From Gracilimonas sp. (GTDB lineage: Bacteria; Bacteroidota; Rhodothermia; Balneolales; Balneolaceae): DNA of 64,000 nt. The notes beneath the pieces are model-generated. The model was not told the origin of the DNA and searched no databases. It worked only from the letters and a program-made list of their open reading frames with translations. Every line of letters begins with the position of its first letter. Within the stretch, counting starts at the first letter, position 1. Shown piece after piece: positions 27,748-37,741 of this stretch. The stretch is taken from positions 124,001 to 188,000 of the forward strand of contig NZ_JAVJQO010000008.1 in the NCBI RefSeq assembly GCF_040218225.1. The letters are read 5' to 3'. Position numbers and translations under genes: made by a program.

Positions 27748-27769
27748 GTCACCTTACCAATAAATCATT

Positions 27770-28483
27770 ATGTCGAAAAAACCAGTTATTGAAATAACCG
27801 ATCTTACAAAAGTATATCAGATGGGTAATACCGAAGTTCATGCCCTTGCTGGTGTAACTTTTGATGTAAAAGAGAATGAATACATTGCTATTATGGGGCC
27901 TTCGGGCTCTGGGAAGTCGACATTAATGAATATGATTGGCTGTCTGGATACACCAACTACGGGTGATTATATCCTGAATGGCAGCAATGTTTCCAAAATG
28001 GATGATGCTGAATTGGCTGAAGTGCGAAACCGTGAAATCGGATTCGTATTCCAGACGTTTAATCTACTTCCAAGAACATCCTGTTTGGCCAATGCTGAGT
28101 TACCATTAATTTATGCCGGAATGAAGTCAGCAGAACGTAAAGAACGTGCTAAAGAGGTGCTTACTAAGGTAGGGTTAGGGGATAGGATAGACCATAAGCC
28201 TAACGAGCTTTCTGGTGGACAGAGACAGCGGGTAGCTATTGCGCGGGCACTTGTGAACCGTCCATCTATTTTGCTTGCCGATGAGCCTACCGGTAACTTG
28301 GATACTAAAACCGGGGAAGAGATTATGTTATTGTTTGAAGAACTGTACCGTCAGGGTAATACCATTATCGTGGTAACGCACGAGCAAGAGATTGCTGATC
28401 ACGCCCGTCGAATTGTACGGCTCAGAGACGGTATTATTGAATCAGATGAAAAAGTAGAAAAGCCTTTGTTGGCCGATCATTAA
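27770..28483 (+). CDS. ABC transporter ATP-binding protein, MacB/LolD type
   Basis: 237 residues. Walker [10 protein letters not shown] (43-51), Q-loop in [10 protein letters not shown], signature [15 protein letters not shown], Walker [13 protein letters not shown], and the switch His in VVTHEQEIA. The sequence is the MacB/LolD/FtsE group that pairs with the FtsX-like permeases coded 4 to 6 kb upstream. It is the last gene of the export locus, followed by a strong terminator at 28507-28537. Substrate unknown; candidates are peptides, lipoproteins, siderophores or antibiotics. Confidence 0.95.
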   Translation: MSKKPVIEITDLTKVYQMGNTEVHALAGVTFDVKENEYIAIMGPSGSGKSTLMNMIGCLDTPTTGDYILNGSNVSKMDDAELAEVRNREIGFVFQTFNLLPRTSCLANAELPLIYAGMKSAERKERAKEVLTKVGLGDRIDHKPNELSGGQRQRVAIARALVNRPSILLADEPTGNLDTKTGEEIMLLFEELYRQGNTIIVVTHEQEIADHARRIVRLRDGIIESDEKVEKPLLADH

Positions 28484-28506
28484 TTTGCCAGAAGCAAAAC
28501 GTGTAT

Positions 28507-28537
28507 AAAAAAAGGCGCTCAATTGAGCGCCTTTTTT
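28507..28537. terminator. Strong bidirectional terminator
   Basis: An A run, GGCGCTC (28514-28520), loop AATT, GAGCGCC (28525-28531) and a T run. The A and T runs make it work on both strands, serving the ATPase gene (plus) and the DUF6588 gene (minus) that converge here. Confidence 0.9.
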
Positions 28538-28561
28538 ATTATTGAAATATTTCTAATCAGC

Positions 28562-29689
28562 TTATCTCAAGCCAAAACCTACACCTACATTAAATGCAGA
28601 GTATGCAGATTGTGTATAGCTGGCTGAAATTCTAAAGATTGCAAGGCTAAGTCTTAAACCGGCAAATGCACGGATTTTATTGTCACCTTTAATCTCTAAA
28701 TCGATTGGAGCTTCAATTGCTTCAATTCTTTTTTCTTTCTCATTAACCGGATCATTTGGATAATCAGGATTGAATGAAGTGATAGGATACATTCCGGGTG
28801 TAGCTAACGTAGTTTTTGAAGTCTCATATCCCAATCCACCATATACGGAGATAAATGGAAGTGTTTTTCCTACAATAGCATTAAAGGTAGTAGCCGTTGT
28901 TTCAAGCTCTATGCTTTGGTCGTCCCAGGTTGAAGCGGGGAAAGTATTTTCAATTTCTGCATTTCCACCCTGAGGAACTTCTGGATCTACATTGAAATTG
29001 GCGTTGGCATCGAACTTTGTATAACCAACTTGTACCGAAAGGTCTACTGGAAGGAGTTTTCCACCAGGCAACCATTGGTTAATGCCATGCTTAACTCCAA
29101 TTCCAAACATTCCAACACCAGCATCTACAACAGGGGCGGTAAATTCAGGTACAAATCTTATAGTAAGGTCTGTGTCTTTGATAATCCCAATACTGGCTTG
29201 TACCATAGGGGCTGGAGCGTAAGCAAAACCAGTGCCACCAGGTAAGCCAAATTCTGTTACCAGCTCTTCTTGTCCGGTTTGTGGGTTTTCCAGATATACA
29301 CCCATAGTGGTGTTCGTGCTCTTATCACCAGCAATAGTGGGTGTCTCTGCACTACCGGAAGTGAGCTCCAGTTGGCTTAAATTCAAAGCAGTTACATCAA
29401 ACATCTTGTCACTTGATGGAATTACTGCCGCTGATACGTTTAAACTGATATCAAATCCTAAGGTTGGGTGTGCTTTAGCCGTATTAAACCAACCAGTGTT
29501 TAAATCTGCCCCAAAACCTTTTGTGTAAGGAGCGAGGAAGTTTTCCATTAAGATATTGGCATCTGCAGCACCACCTCTTAAAATAGCACCTGCATCCCCG
29601 AGTTGTGCTTGTACATTCCCGACTGTAGCTAGGCTTATGACAGATAAGGCACATAAGCCTTTGATTATTTTTTTGAAATTATTAAACAT
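28562..29689 (-). CDS. DUF6588-like outer-membrane beta-barrel protein
   Basis: 375 residues. A signal peptide ends near residue 28 (VGNVQA/QLGD). The rest is alternating polar and hydrophobic strands ending in a terminal strand SAFNVGVGFGLR, as in outer-membrane barrels. The pattern GDAGAILRGGAADANILMENFLAPYTKGFGADLNTGW fits the DUF6588 family of Bacteroidota-like secreted proteins, whose function is unknown. It is a single gene with its own strong ribosome site (AAGGAG, 29695-29700) and a terminator. Confidence 0.82.
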   Translation of the reverse strand: MFNNFKKIIKGLCALSVISLATVGNVQAQLGDAGAILRGGAADANILMENFLAPYTKGFGADLNTGWFNTAKAHPTLGFDISLNVSAAVIPSSDKMFDVTALNLSQLELTSGSAETPTIAGDKSTNTTMGVYLENPQTGQEELVTEFGLPGGTGFAYAPAPMVQASIGIIKDTDLTIRFVPEFTAPVVDAGVGMFGIGVKHGINQWLPGGKLLPVDLSVQVGYTKFDANANFNVDPEVPQGGNAEIENTFPASTWDDQSIELETTATTFNAIVGKTLPFISVYGGLGYETSKTTLATPGMYPITSFNPDYPNDPVNEKEKRIEAIEAPIDLEIKGDNKIRAFAGLRLSLAIFRISASYTQSAYSAFNVGVGFGLR

Positions 29690-29694
29690 TCGTA

Positions 29695-29700
29695 CTCCTT
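29695..29700 (-). promoter_or_regulatory. Strong Shine-Dalgarno site of the DUF6588 gene
   Basis: AAGGAG five bases before the ATG on the minus strand. Good matches like this are rare in the window, suggesting a highly translated gene. Confidence 0.6.
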
Positions 29701-29784
29701 GATATTTGTTGAGTGTTATCTTCTAATATCTATATAATTTTGCAGAGAGGGAATACCCATATTGAGGTATCTCATAATATAGAT

Positions 29785-30690
29785 TTAAAGGGATTCCAGC
29801 ATGTTCAGATACGAATTATACCGGCTGGCTGCTATCTTACCTTCCTCAAATGCCTGGGCTACACCGCATTTCGGTTCATGAGCGTGCGTGCAGTTGCTGA
29901 ACTGACACGTCTGTCTGGGTTCCAGCATCTCGGGAAAAAACAAAGATAATTCCCAGGGTTCGATATTCACCAACCCAAATTCGCGGATACCAGGTGTATC
30001 AGCTATATATCCGCCAAAATTAAGAGGAATAAGCTGAGCAAAAGTAGTGGTGTGCTTTCCTTTGTTTGAAAAGTCAGAAATCTCTTTCACCTTTAAGTCA
30101 TAGGAGGGATCAATAGCATTTACCAAACTTGTTTTACCTACACCAGAGGGACCAATAAAAGCTGATGTTTTGTTCTTGAGAAGCTTTTTTAACTTTTGCA
30201 GGGAGCTTTCATCTTTAATACTGGTAATTAAAAAAGTATAACCCAATTCTGTGTATAAATCTGAGAGTTCTTCCGCAAATTCGAGCCCGCCACTTTTGGC
30301 TAAATCAATTTTATTCAAAATAATAACCGGTTTTACTTCATAAGCTTCGCAAGTAACCAAAAAGCGATCTATAAAGCCTTCCTTTAGTTTTGGCTTTTTA
30401 ATGGACTGCACAACACATGCCTGATCCAGGTTTGCAACCAGTATCTGTTCGCCTTTTTTACCATGAGTAGCCTGACGGGTGATGTAGTTGTCCCGGTCAT
30501 GGATCTCCTCAATATTACCGGTTCCGTCATCGTTAAGCTCAAACTCAACCCAGTCACCAACGGCAATGGGATTGGTTACTTCTTTTTCACTTAATCGAAA
30601 GCGCCCCGGGAGGCGTGATTCTATAATCTCATCTCCGGTATCCACATGGTACCAGCTGCCGGTAGATTGTATGACTCGTCCTTTTTGCAT
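29785..30690 (-). CDS. rsgA: Ribosome small-subunit-dependent GTPase A
   Basis: 301 residues. An OB-fold N-terminus (about 1-70), then a circularly permuted GTPase: NKID (126-129) comes before the P-loop GPSGVGKTS (180-188) and DTPGIREF. The zinc-binding end is CQFSNCTHAHEPKCGV. RsgA checks late 30S ribosome assembly. Length is normal. It is divergent from the DUF6122 gene by 35 bases and followed by a 95-base gap before the DUF6588 gene. Confidence 0.96.
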   Translation of the reverse strand: MQKGRVIQSTGSWYHVDTGDEIIESRLPGRFRLSEKEVTNPIAVGDWVEFELNDDGTGNIEEIHDRDNYITRQATHGKKGEQILVANLDQACVVQSIKKPKLKEGFIDRFLVTCEAYEVKPVIILNKIDLAKSGGLEFAEELSDLYTELGYTFLITSIKDESSLQKLKKLLKNKTSAFIGPSGVGKTSLVNAIDPSYDLKVKEISDFSNKGKHTTTFAQLIPLNFGGYIADTPGIREFGLVNIEPWELSLFFPEMLEPRQTCQFSNCTHAHEPKCGVAQAFEEGKIAASRYNSYLNMLESL

Positions 30691-30725
30691 GTGACAAAAA
30701 TAAGGAAGGAAAAGAGATTAACAAT

Positions 30726-31136
30726 ATGGTTTTATCAAAAGATGAAGATCCCGTATATCACTATCTTGGTTTTCACTCATATACTTTTTTAATGCTGCAC
30801 ATACTTCTTCATTTTATTATTCCGCTGATTGTTGCTTGGGTATTCTTTCGTAAGAAGTGGAAATCGGCTTTTCTTATTCTGATAGCAACAATGATCGTAG
30901 ATGTGGATCATTTATTAGCGAATACCGTGTATGATCCGAACCGGTGTTCGATCGGTTTTCACCCTCTACATACGGTTTGGGCAATATTGTTCTACATGTC
31001 AATGTTCATGGTTCCTTTCTTTTTGAAGTCTAAAAAGCTTTCGGAAAAAGCGGGGAAGTGGAATCATTGGATACAGGTGGCAGGGCTAGGGCTACTTATT
31101 CATATGGCACTTGATGGGCTGGATTGCTTTATATGA
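30726..31136 (+). CDS. DUF6122-family membrane protein
   Basis: 136 residues with about four hydrophobic segments and conserved polar motifs near their ends: HILLHFIIP, MIVDVDHLLANTVYD, FHPLHT and HMALDGLDC. The Asp/His pattern recalls metal-dependent membrane hydrolases (YdjM-like), but no activity is known for DUF6122. A methionine near residue 23 could also be the start. A terminator follows directly. Confidence 0.78.
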   Translation: MVLSKDEDPVYHYLGFHSYTFLMLHILLHFIIPLIVAWVFFRKKWKSAFLILIATMIVDVDHLLANTVYDPNRCSIGFHPLHTVWAILFYMSMFMVPFFLKSKKLSEKAGKWNHWIQVAGLGLLIHMALDGLDCFI

Positions 31137-31142
31137 ATAAAA

Positions 31143-31168
31143 AAAGAGCGGGTTTATGCCCGCTCTTT
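31143..31168. terminator. Bidirectional terminator between the DUF6122 gene and lon
   Basis: AAAGAGCGGG (31143-31152), loop TTTATG, CCCGCTCTTT (31159-31168). The 10-base stem is perfect, with an A run on the left. It serves both converging genes. Confidence 0.88.
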
Positions 31169-31193
31169 AAGATTAGTTTAGCATTTGTTTTGA

Positions 31194-33737
31194 CTAGTCA
31201 TCATCTCGACTAACTACGTCAACGTCTTTAGCCGGCATCTTACCATTTTTACCAGTTACTGAAGCTTTGTGGGCTTCACTTACTTTAAAGAAATCAGAAG
31301 CATCCTGTACGGGTTCATCTTCAAGGATGATGTCCAGCAATGGATCCATGCGCTCCAGGTATTCTACTTCCAGGTCACCAAGTACTTCTTCTTCGATCTC
31401 AGCTACATCCTTTTCGTTTTTCTTTGGAAGTAACACTTTCTTGATTCCGGCACGCTTGGCCGCCAGCACTTTTTCTTTGATTCCACCAACAGGCAGAACA
31501 AGTCCGCGAAGGGTGATCTCGCCGGTAAGGGCAATGGTGCCTTTCACTTTACGTTGAGTGAAAATAGAAGCAATGGCTGACATTAGCGATACTCCGGCAG
31601 AGGGTCCGTCTTTTGGAACTGCTCCGGCTGGTACGTGAACATGTAAATCCCAATACTTGAAAGCTTCCTCGGGAATACCAATTTCTTCGGAATGTGCTTT
31701 CAGATAGGAAACAGCCAACATAGCTGATTCTTTCATCACATCACCAAGCTGACCGGTGATATTGAGTTTGCCCGAACCTTTCGACACGCTGGCCTCGATA
31801 AATAAGATATCACCACCGTATGGTGTCCAGGCCATCCCGGTAGCAACGCCAGGGACTGTAGTTCGTTCTGCTGCATCACTAAAGAATTTTCGTTTGCCAA
31901 GAAATTCTTCTACATCATCCGCTTCAACATCAAATTCTTCGATTTCACCAGAAGCTATTTTGGCAGCTACACCACGGCAACAACCAGCGATTTGTCGCTC
32001 CAGGTTACGTACCCCGGATTCACGGGTATATTGATCGATGAGACGCTCTATTGACTCATCAGTGAAAGAAATCTGCTCTTTCTTGAGTCCATTTTCTTCA
32101 ATTTGCTTGGGTATCAGATACTTTTTGGCAATCTGTGTTTTTTCTTCCAGCGTGTATCCACTAATATTGATGATTTCCATACGATCTTTTAGCGGAGCCG
32201 GAATGGTATCCAGAGAATTTGCCGTAGCAATGAACATCACCTTAGACAGGTCATATTCGAGCTCGAGGTAATTGTCAGTAAATGTATCATTTTGTTCAGG
32301 GTCAAGTACCTCAAGCAAGGCAGATGTAGGGTCGCCTCTGTAATCGGCACCAACTTTATCAATTTCATCCAGCATAATAACCGGATTTCCTTTCCCGGCT
32401 TTCTTCATGGCCCGGATAATTCGTCCGGGGAGAGCCCCAATGTAGGTTCTGCGGTGACCCCTAACTTCGGCTTCATCACGAATTCCACCTAAACTAAATC
32501 GCTCAAATTCTCGATTTAACGCTCTTGCAATGGATTTACCTAAACTGGTTTTACCGACACCCGGAGGGCCGTAAAAACAAAGAATAGGGGCTTTCATGTC
32601 TTGTTTTAGCTTTAACACAGCCAGGTATTCGACAATACGTTTCTTAACTTTCTCGAGTCCGTAATGATCCTCATCCAGCACTTTACGGGCGTATTCAAGA
32701 TCAAGCTTGTCTTCAGAAAATTCTTCCCAGGGTAGATCTAAAATCCATTCCACATAACTATAGATTATACCATAGTTAGGGGATGCATTTGGAGTCATCT
32801 CCAATCGCTGCAATTCTTTTTCAGCAGTTTCTCTGGCTTCGTCTGGAAGTTTTTTAGCGTTAAGTTTGTCCCGAAGCTTTTCGATATCCTGTTGTTCAGC
32901 ATCTTCACCCAGCTCTTCCTGAATCGCCTTCATTTGTTGGCGGAGGTAGAACTCCCTCTGCTGATCGTCAATATCCGATTTTACTTTAGTACGGATTTTC
33001 TCACTCATATCCAGCACCTGAACTTCCTTCTCGAGGAATTCCATAACCTTATCAAGATTCTCAGAAAACTTACGAATCTCCAGCAGTGACTGCTTATCTG
33101 ATATGGATACATTCAAATTGGAAGAAATGAAGTTCAACAGGAAGGTAGGGCTGTTGATGTTGTTGACCGCTATAGATGCCTCAGAAGGAATATTCGGAGA
33201 CATGTTGATAATCTTGGTAGCCGTTTCTTTTATGTTTCGAACCGAAGCATCCAGCTCCAGTCCTTCGATATCCATTTCTTTACTGTAAGGTTCTACATCT
33301 GCCTTAAAGTAGGGGGAGCTTTGAGTGAATTTTTTAACCTTAAAATTGGATTTGCCCTGAATTACGATGCTTTTACTGCCATCGGGCATTTTAATAAGCT
33401 TCAGAATTTGGGCAACGGTTCCAATCTTATGAAGATCCTTGTACTCTGGTTCTTCAATGTCCTCATTCTTTTGTGTGACAACACCAATTGTTTTGTCCCC
33501 ATCATAGGCTTCTTTAACCAAAGCCAGAGAACGGTCTCGGCCAACAGTGATAGGCACAACAACCCCAGGAAATAATACAGTGTTCTTTAAAGGGAGAATA
33601 GGTAGGGAATCGGGGATTTCGGCTTCCGTCAGTTCTTTTTCTTCCTCTTCCGACATCAGAGGTATAGCCTGCTCAAAGTCATCAAAATTATCGTCAGACT
33701 GGTCGAAGTTCTCAAAAAAATCAAAGCGCTGTTTCAT
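31194..33737 (-). CDS. lon: ATP-dependent protease Lon
   Basis: 847 residues from the ATG at 33737. A longer frame from GTG (33803) adds a stretch unlike the family, so the ATG is preferred. An acidic N-terminal tail ([17 protein letters not shown]) precedes the LON substrate domain (starting [14 protein letters not shown]), the coiled helical region, the AAA+ motor with Walker [10 protein letters not shown] (about 390), and the serine-lysine protease with S713 (GPSAGVS) and K756 ([11 protein letters not shown]). It degrades misfolded and regulatory proteins. A C-terminal tail of about 45 residues extends beyond the protease domain. The gene is last in a minus-strand run and ends at a terminator. 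Confidence 0.96.
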   Translation of the reverse strand: MKQRFDFFENFDQSDDNFDDFEQAIPLMSEEEEKELTEAEIPDSLPILPLKNTVLFPGVVVPITVGRDRSLALVKEAYDGDKTIGVVTQKNEDIEEPEYKDLHKIGTVAQILKLIKMPDGSKSIVIQGKSNFKVKKFTQSSPYFKADVEPYSKEMDIEGLELDASVRNIKETATKIINMSPNIPSEASIAVNNINSPTFLLNFISSNLNVSISDKQSLLEIRKFSENLDKVMEFLEKEVQVLDMSEKIRTKVKSDIDDQQREFYLRQQMKAIQEELGEDAEQQDIEKLRDKLNAKKLPDEARETAEKELQRLEMTPNASPNYGIIYSYVEWILDLPWEEFSEDKLDLEYARKVLDEDHYGLEKVKKRIVEYLAVLKLKQDMKAPILCFYGPPGVGKTSLGKSIARALNREFERFSLGGIRDEAEVRGHRRTYIGALPGRIIRAMKKAGKGNPVIMLDEIDKVGADYRGDPTSALLEVLDPEQNDTFTDNYLELEYDLSKVMFIATANSLDTIPAPLKDRMEIINISGYTLEEKTQIAKKYLIPKQIEENGLKKEQISFTDESIERLIDQYTRESGVRNLERQIAGCCRGVAAKIASGEIEEFDVEADDVEEFLGKRKFFSDAAERTTVPGVATGMAWTPYGGDILFIEASVSKGSGKLNITGQLGDVMKESAMLAVSYLKAHSEEIGIPEEAFKYWDLHVHVPAGAVPKDGPSAGVSLMSAIASIFTQRKVKGTIALTGEITLRGLVLPVGGIKEKVLAAKRAGIKKVLLPKKNEKDVAEIEEEVLGDLEVEYLERMDPLLDIILEDEPVQDASDFFKVSEAHKASVTGKNGKMPAKDVDVVSRDDD

Positions 33738-33864
33738 AAATAAAAATATCTGCAGTTTTTTCGTTTGATGTTTAGAATGCAAATACGAAGCCATATCATT
33801 CACTCAAAACAAAGCGTCAGAAACACCCGCTGCCTGTCAGTAATGTAGGGCAAAGTGGCAGTCT

Positions 33865-35379
33865 TTAAAAGTGGAACTGAAGGGTAGCTACCGAAACTCC
33901 GGTTATTGTGGGTTGATTTGTGAGTGAGTTGGGTGTAAAGAGGGCGGCAACCGAAAAATCCCAGTTCTTTGTTTCAATAGCTGTACCTACACTCAGAAAA
34001 TCCGGACGTTCAGCCTTAAACTGTACACCGCCCCGGAACGGCAGAAACTTTAAGGGGCGCAGTTCAATTCCAAAAGAGGAAATTATTTGGGTTGAATTAA
34101 AAGCATTGTTTGTGAGTCCGATACTTACATCACCCATCAGCTTTAATCGGTTTATTTCAAGCAAGGCACCTCCATGAACGGCCATCGGTAAAAGCGAGGA
34201 GAAAGAAGTTCTGTTTCTGTTCGTATTCAGGAAAGGGTTATTTTCAGCATATTGTTCAATAAAAGAAATGTACTGCCCTTTGGTGCCGGTAAACATTTCA
34301 TTACTGACAGTATTCGGCACTACAGCATTATTGGTAGTGTCGAGGTCAGTAGATATCGTAAGTTCGTTGTTGTTATAAGAAACAAAGCCAATGTCAGTCA
34401 TGGCAAAAGACAACCGTAGAGATTTTCGGGTTGGCTGCTGATCAGGACGAATGGCAGAAAGATCATTTCCAAGAGTGAGCAGATAGGTAACACCGATATC
34501 CAACCCGGCACCAACTCCGTCAAAAGTGAAATAGTCGTTATTAAAAGCGCGGGCATTGGCATTTTCAATATTGGTACCGTTCAGGTATGCTTGGGTAGAT
34601 GAAGCAAATTCCCCGGTGGCATCGTAGGAAAAAGACTGAATTCTTTGTATGGAATTTTCTTGCTGTTCGTAAACATTTTCCCATGCCGCATTCTGGTAAT
34701 TTCCACTAACTACAATTTTTGGAGCAATTCCGATAATGAAATTATCGAGCCGGGGGGTTAACCCTGTTAAAAATTGGAAAGACTCAGCATATCCAAAAGA
34801 GACTTCATGCAATGTCTGATATCTGTGGATTAAGGTTCGATCAAGTACGGTATTCCCGTCTCTATCTTCCTGAAATTCATTTAAATACCAACCCTTGCCA
34901 ACACGAAAGTTCGAGGAAGTGCGTGTTCTGATTGCCAGCGAAAAAGAATGATTTTCTCTTTTCCATTTCATGCCAAGAATAGTGGCGTCGTACCGGGTGG
35001 TGTTATTGGAGAGCGAAGCATTACGTGGATAATTCTCATCCAATATTTCATCCCGGTTCGAATCAAATGAGGTCATATTACCGGATTCGTAGGCAGCCAG
35101 ATAATCCCGGGCATTTTCATATTGCAGATTTGGAGTGTCAAAATTCTGAAAAGGATTAAAGAAAAACCCCCCGATACCAACTCCGATTGAGAAGTTTCCT
35201 TCCCGGTCTCTGATCATGAGGTTAGCAGGGTTATAAAAATTAGCATTATAATCGGTAATGTAGGTACTTCCACCACCTCCGAGAGCCATGTTTCTTGGAG
35301 TGATTACAGGTTGTGCAAGCACGGAAACGGTACTTAAACACAGGAATAGAAATATAAATATAGCCTGCCTACTGTACAT
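33865..35379 (-). CDS. Outer-membrane beta-barrel protein (DUF5723/PorV-like)
   Basis: 504 residues. A signal peptide (ends near VLAQ, 22) is followed by ITPRNMALGGGGSTYITDYNANFYNPANL, the usual opening of FadL/PorV-like barrels in Bacteroidota. Many amphipathic strands follow, and the last strand ends in VATLQFHF with a terminal Phe as for barrel insertion. It lies 37 bases after the helicase gene on the same strand. Function unknown; transport or a surface scaffold is possible. Confidence 0.82.
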   Translation of the reverse strand: MYSRQAIFIFLFLCLSTVSVLAQPVITPRNMALGGGGSTYITDYNANFYNPANLMIRDREGNFSIGVGIGGFFFNPFQNFDTPNLQYENARDYLAAYESGNMTSFDSNRDEILDENYPRNASLSNNTTRYDATILGMKWKRENHSFSLAIRTRTSSNFRVGKGWYLNEFQEDRDGNTVLDRTLIHRYQTLHEVSFGYAESFQFLTGLTPRLDNFIIGIAPKIVVSGNYQNAAWENVYEQQENSIQRIQSFSYDATGEFASSTQAYLNGTNIENANARAFNNDYFTFDGVGAGLDIGVTYLLTLGNDLSAIRPDQQPTRKSLRLSFAMTDIGFVSYNNNELTISTDLDTTNNAVVPNTVSNEMFTGTKGQYISFIEQYAENNPFLNTNRNRTSFSSLLPMAVHGGALLEINRLKLMGDVSIGLTNNAFNSTQIISSFGIELRPLKFLPFRGGVQFKAERPDFLSVGTAIETKNWDFSVAALFTPNSLTNQPTITGVSVATLQFHF

Positions 35380-35416
35380 AATTTTATTGAGCTAACGTGG
35401 GGTAATGTGCTATTTA

Positions 35417-37702
35417 CTAATCAATTACCTGCAAAGGTGCTGCTCTGAGCATTAACTTTTTTTGTCCTCTATTTTTGAAAAATACAACAACTTTGGCATC
35501 TGTTCCTAATCCTGATCTGGAAATGATCTTTCCCGGGCCAAATTTGGAGTGCATTACCTTGGTACCAACCTGGAAAGGATCTTCCCCATCTTCATAATCA
35601 TAATGAATGGTAGCGGAGGGGGATTTATAGGTTTTCTTTGTGTGAGATTGTTTCCAGTCGTATTCTATGGTTGTGTCAGAATTGCCTGATGATTTATTTT
35701 CGAACCGATCTTTTTTCTGAGTGATGGTTGCGCCTGTCTCTGTCTGTACAACTCCAGCGTCAACTTCATCCAAAAAGCGGGAACGTCCCTGACGCATTTC
35801 TTCACCAAATTTAAAACGGCTTCTGCAATGACTGAAGTATAAACGTTCTTCAGCCCGCGTAATAGCCACGTAAAATAACCGTCGTTCCTCTTCTATATCC
35901 ACATCAAAATTATCCCGGGCGCCCATAGGGAAGAGGTTTTCTTCCAGTCCAACAATGAATACACAAGGGAATTCAAGTCCTTTAGAAGCGTGAACTGTCA
36001 TCAAAGTGATGGCAGGTTTATCTTCATCAAACTTGTCAGTATCGGTAATCAGACTTATCTCCTGAAGGAAAGCACTTAAAGAGGGTTTCTCTTTTCCTTT
36101 TTCGTAATAAGAGATCGCATTCTGAAGTTCAATGATGTTATCCCTTCGCATCATCGATTCGTGAGAATTTTCTTCAACCAGTGCCCGCATATAACCCGAT
36201 TGCTCCAGCATGGCCTTCACGGTGTCCATAATACTTTCGCCGTTTTCGAGGTTGCTTCTAAGGCGGTTAATCATATCCACAAACTCACGTACGCGAGCTT
36301 TTGCTGGTTTGTAGACGTCAAGGTCTTCAATGTCCTGAATGATATTCCAGATAGAACTGCTTTCTTCCCGGGCCTGCTTGATCAAGTCCTGAATAGATTT
36401 ATTACCAATCCCACGGGAAGGTTCATTGATGATTCGAAGCAAGTTGGTTTCATCATGAGGATTAACCAGAAGCGTCAAATAGGCCAGCACATCTTTGATT
36501 TCTTTACGCTGATAGAAGGATAGCCCGCCCACTAACTGGTAAGCTAAATCCTTGCGCCGAAGCGCTTCTTCAAACACACGTGACTGATAATTCGTCCGAT
36601 ACAGAATAGCAAAATCATTGTTCTTGTAGCCATGTTTGATATTCAGATTTTGAATATGGCTGGCTACACGATTGGCTTCATCACGTTCGTCAAAGTTTTC
36701 CAGAACGGTGATGCGCTCACCATAATCCTGCTCGGTCCATAGGGTTTTGTCCAGTTGCTTGGTATTCTGCTTGATAATAGAATCTGCACACTGCAGGATA
36801 GCTTTTGTAGAACGATAATTCTGCTCCAGAGGAACCTGAGTGGCGTTCTCATAGTCTTCCTTAAAGTTCAGGATATTAGAGATGTCAGCTCCGCGAAAAG
36901 AGTAAATACTTTGGGCATCATCACCCACCACACAGATATTTTCGTACTTGGCGGCTAAGAGCTTGGTTACTTTATACTGTGCATGGTTGGTATCCTGGTA
37001 CTCATCAATAAGGATATACTTAAAACGGTCCTGATACTTTTCCAGAATTTCCGGGTGCTCTTCGAATAGCTGAATAGGCTTCACCAATAGGTCATCGAAA
37101 TCCATAGCGTTACTCTGCTTCAAACGCTTGTTATAGATTTTATAGACCCGGGCAGTGATGTCATCCAGCGTGCTGCTCACAAAGCGATCCTGATACATGT
37201 CCGCTTCAATAAGCTGATTTTTGGAGTCACTGATCTTGTTATGGATAGTTTTTGGCTTGATCTCTTTGGGATCAAAGTTCAGTTCCTGAAGAATCTGCTT
37301 AATAACCGTTTGTGAATCACTGGTGTCATAAATGGTGAAGTCAGAACCAAACCCTATTTTATCGGCTTCAAACCGCAAAATCTTGGAGAAGATAGAGTGG
37401 AAGGTGCCCATCCAGAGTTTTTTGGCCTTATCACCAATCAGGTTCTGAATCCTTTCTTTCATTTCCCGGGCGGCCTTATTGGTAAAGGTAAGTGCCAGAA
37501 TTTGTTCGGGTGCTGCTTTGTACTGCTGAAGGAGATAAGCAATCCGGTAAGTCAATACCCTTGTTTTTCCGGAACCGGCACCAGCTACAATAAGCAGTGG
37601 GCCATCGGTATGGGTGACGGCCTGCTTCTGCTGTTTATTAAGCCCTGAAAGAAAATCAGGCCTTCCTTTAGGTTCTTCAGATGGAAGTGAAAATGTTTTC
37701 AT
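35417..37702 (-). CDS. UvrD/PcrA-family DNA helicase
   Basis: 761 residues of superfamily 1A. The Q-motif (LNKQQKQAVTH) and Walker A GAGSGKT (41-47) are at the front, then DEYQDTNHAQY, VGDDAQSIYSFRGA, EQNYRST, TVHASKGLEF and VAITRAEERLY. The end has a Tudor-like segment (FQVGTKVMHSKFGPGKIISRSG), as in PcrA/UvrD where it binds RNA polymerase. Roles are nucleotide excision repair, replication restart and transcription-coupled repair. It is between valS (39 bases before) and the barrel protein. Confidence 0.95.
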   Translation of the reverse strand: MKTFSLPSEEPKGRPDFLSGLNKQQKQAVTHTDGPLLIVAGAGSGKTRVLTYRIAYLLQQYKAAPEQILALTFTNKAAREMKERIQNLIGDKAKKLWMGTFHSIFSKILRFEADKIGFGSDFTIYDTSDSQTVIKQILQELNFDPKEIKPKTIHNKISDSKNQLIEADMYQDRFVSSTLDDITARVYKIYNKRLKQSNAMDFDDLLVKPIQLFEEHPEILEKYQDRFKYILIDEYQDTNHAQYKVTKLLAAKYENICVVGDDAQSIYSFRGADISNILNFKEDYENATQVPLEQNYRSTKAILQCADSIIKQNTKQLDKTLWTEQDYGERITVLENFDERDEANRVASHIQNLNIKHGYKNNDFAILYRTNYQSRVFEEALRRKDLAYQLVGGLSFYQRKEIKDVLAYLTLLVNPHDETNLLRIINEPSRGIGNKSIQDLIKQAREESSSIWNIIQDIEDLDVYKPAKARVREFVDMINRLRSNLENGESIMDTVKAMLEQSGYMRALVEENSHESMMRRDNIIELQNAISYYEKGKEKPSLSAFLQEISLITDTDKFDEDKPAITLMTVHASKGLEFPCVFIVGLEENLFPMGARDNFDVDIEEERRLFYVAITRAEERLYFSHCRSRFKFGEEMRQGRSRFLDEVDAGVVQTETGATITQKKDRFENKSSGNSDTTIEYDWKQSHTKKTYKSPSATIHYDYEDGEDPFQVGTKVMHSKFGPGKIISRSGLGTDAKVVVFFKNRGQKKLMLRAAPLQVID

Positions 37703-37741
37703 AAAAATGATGCTTTAACCACTAATAATGTAAAGCCGTGG

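Noticed and set aside
33738-33803. N-terminal extension of Lon from a GTG start
   Set aside because: The added residues do not resemble the Lon family and the ATG at 33737 gives a normal acidic start before the LON domain.
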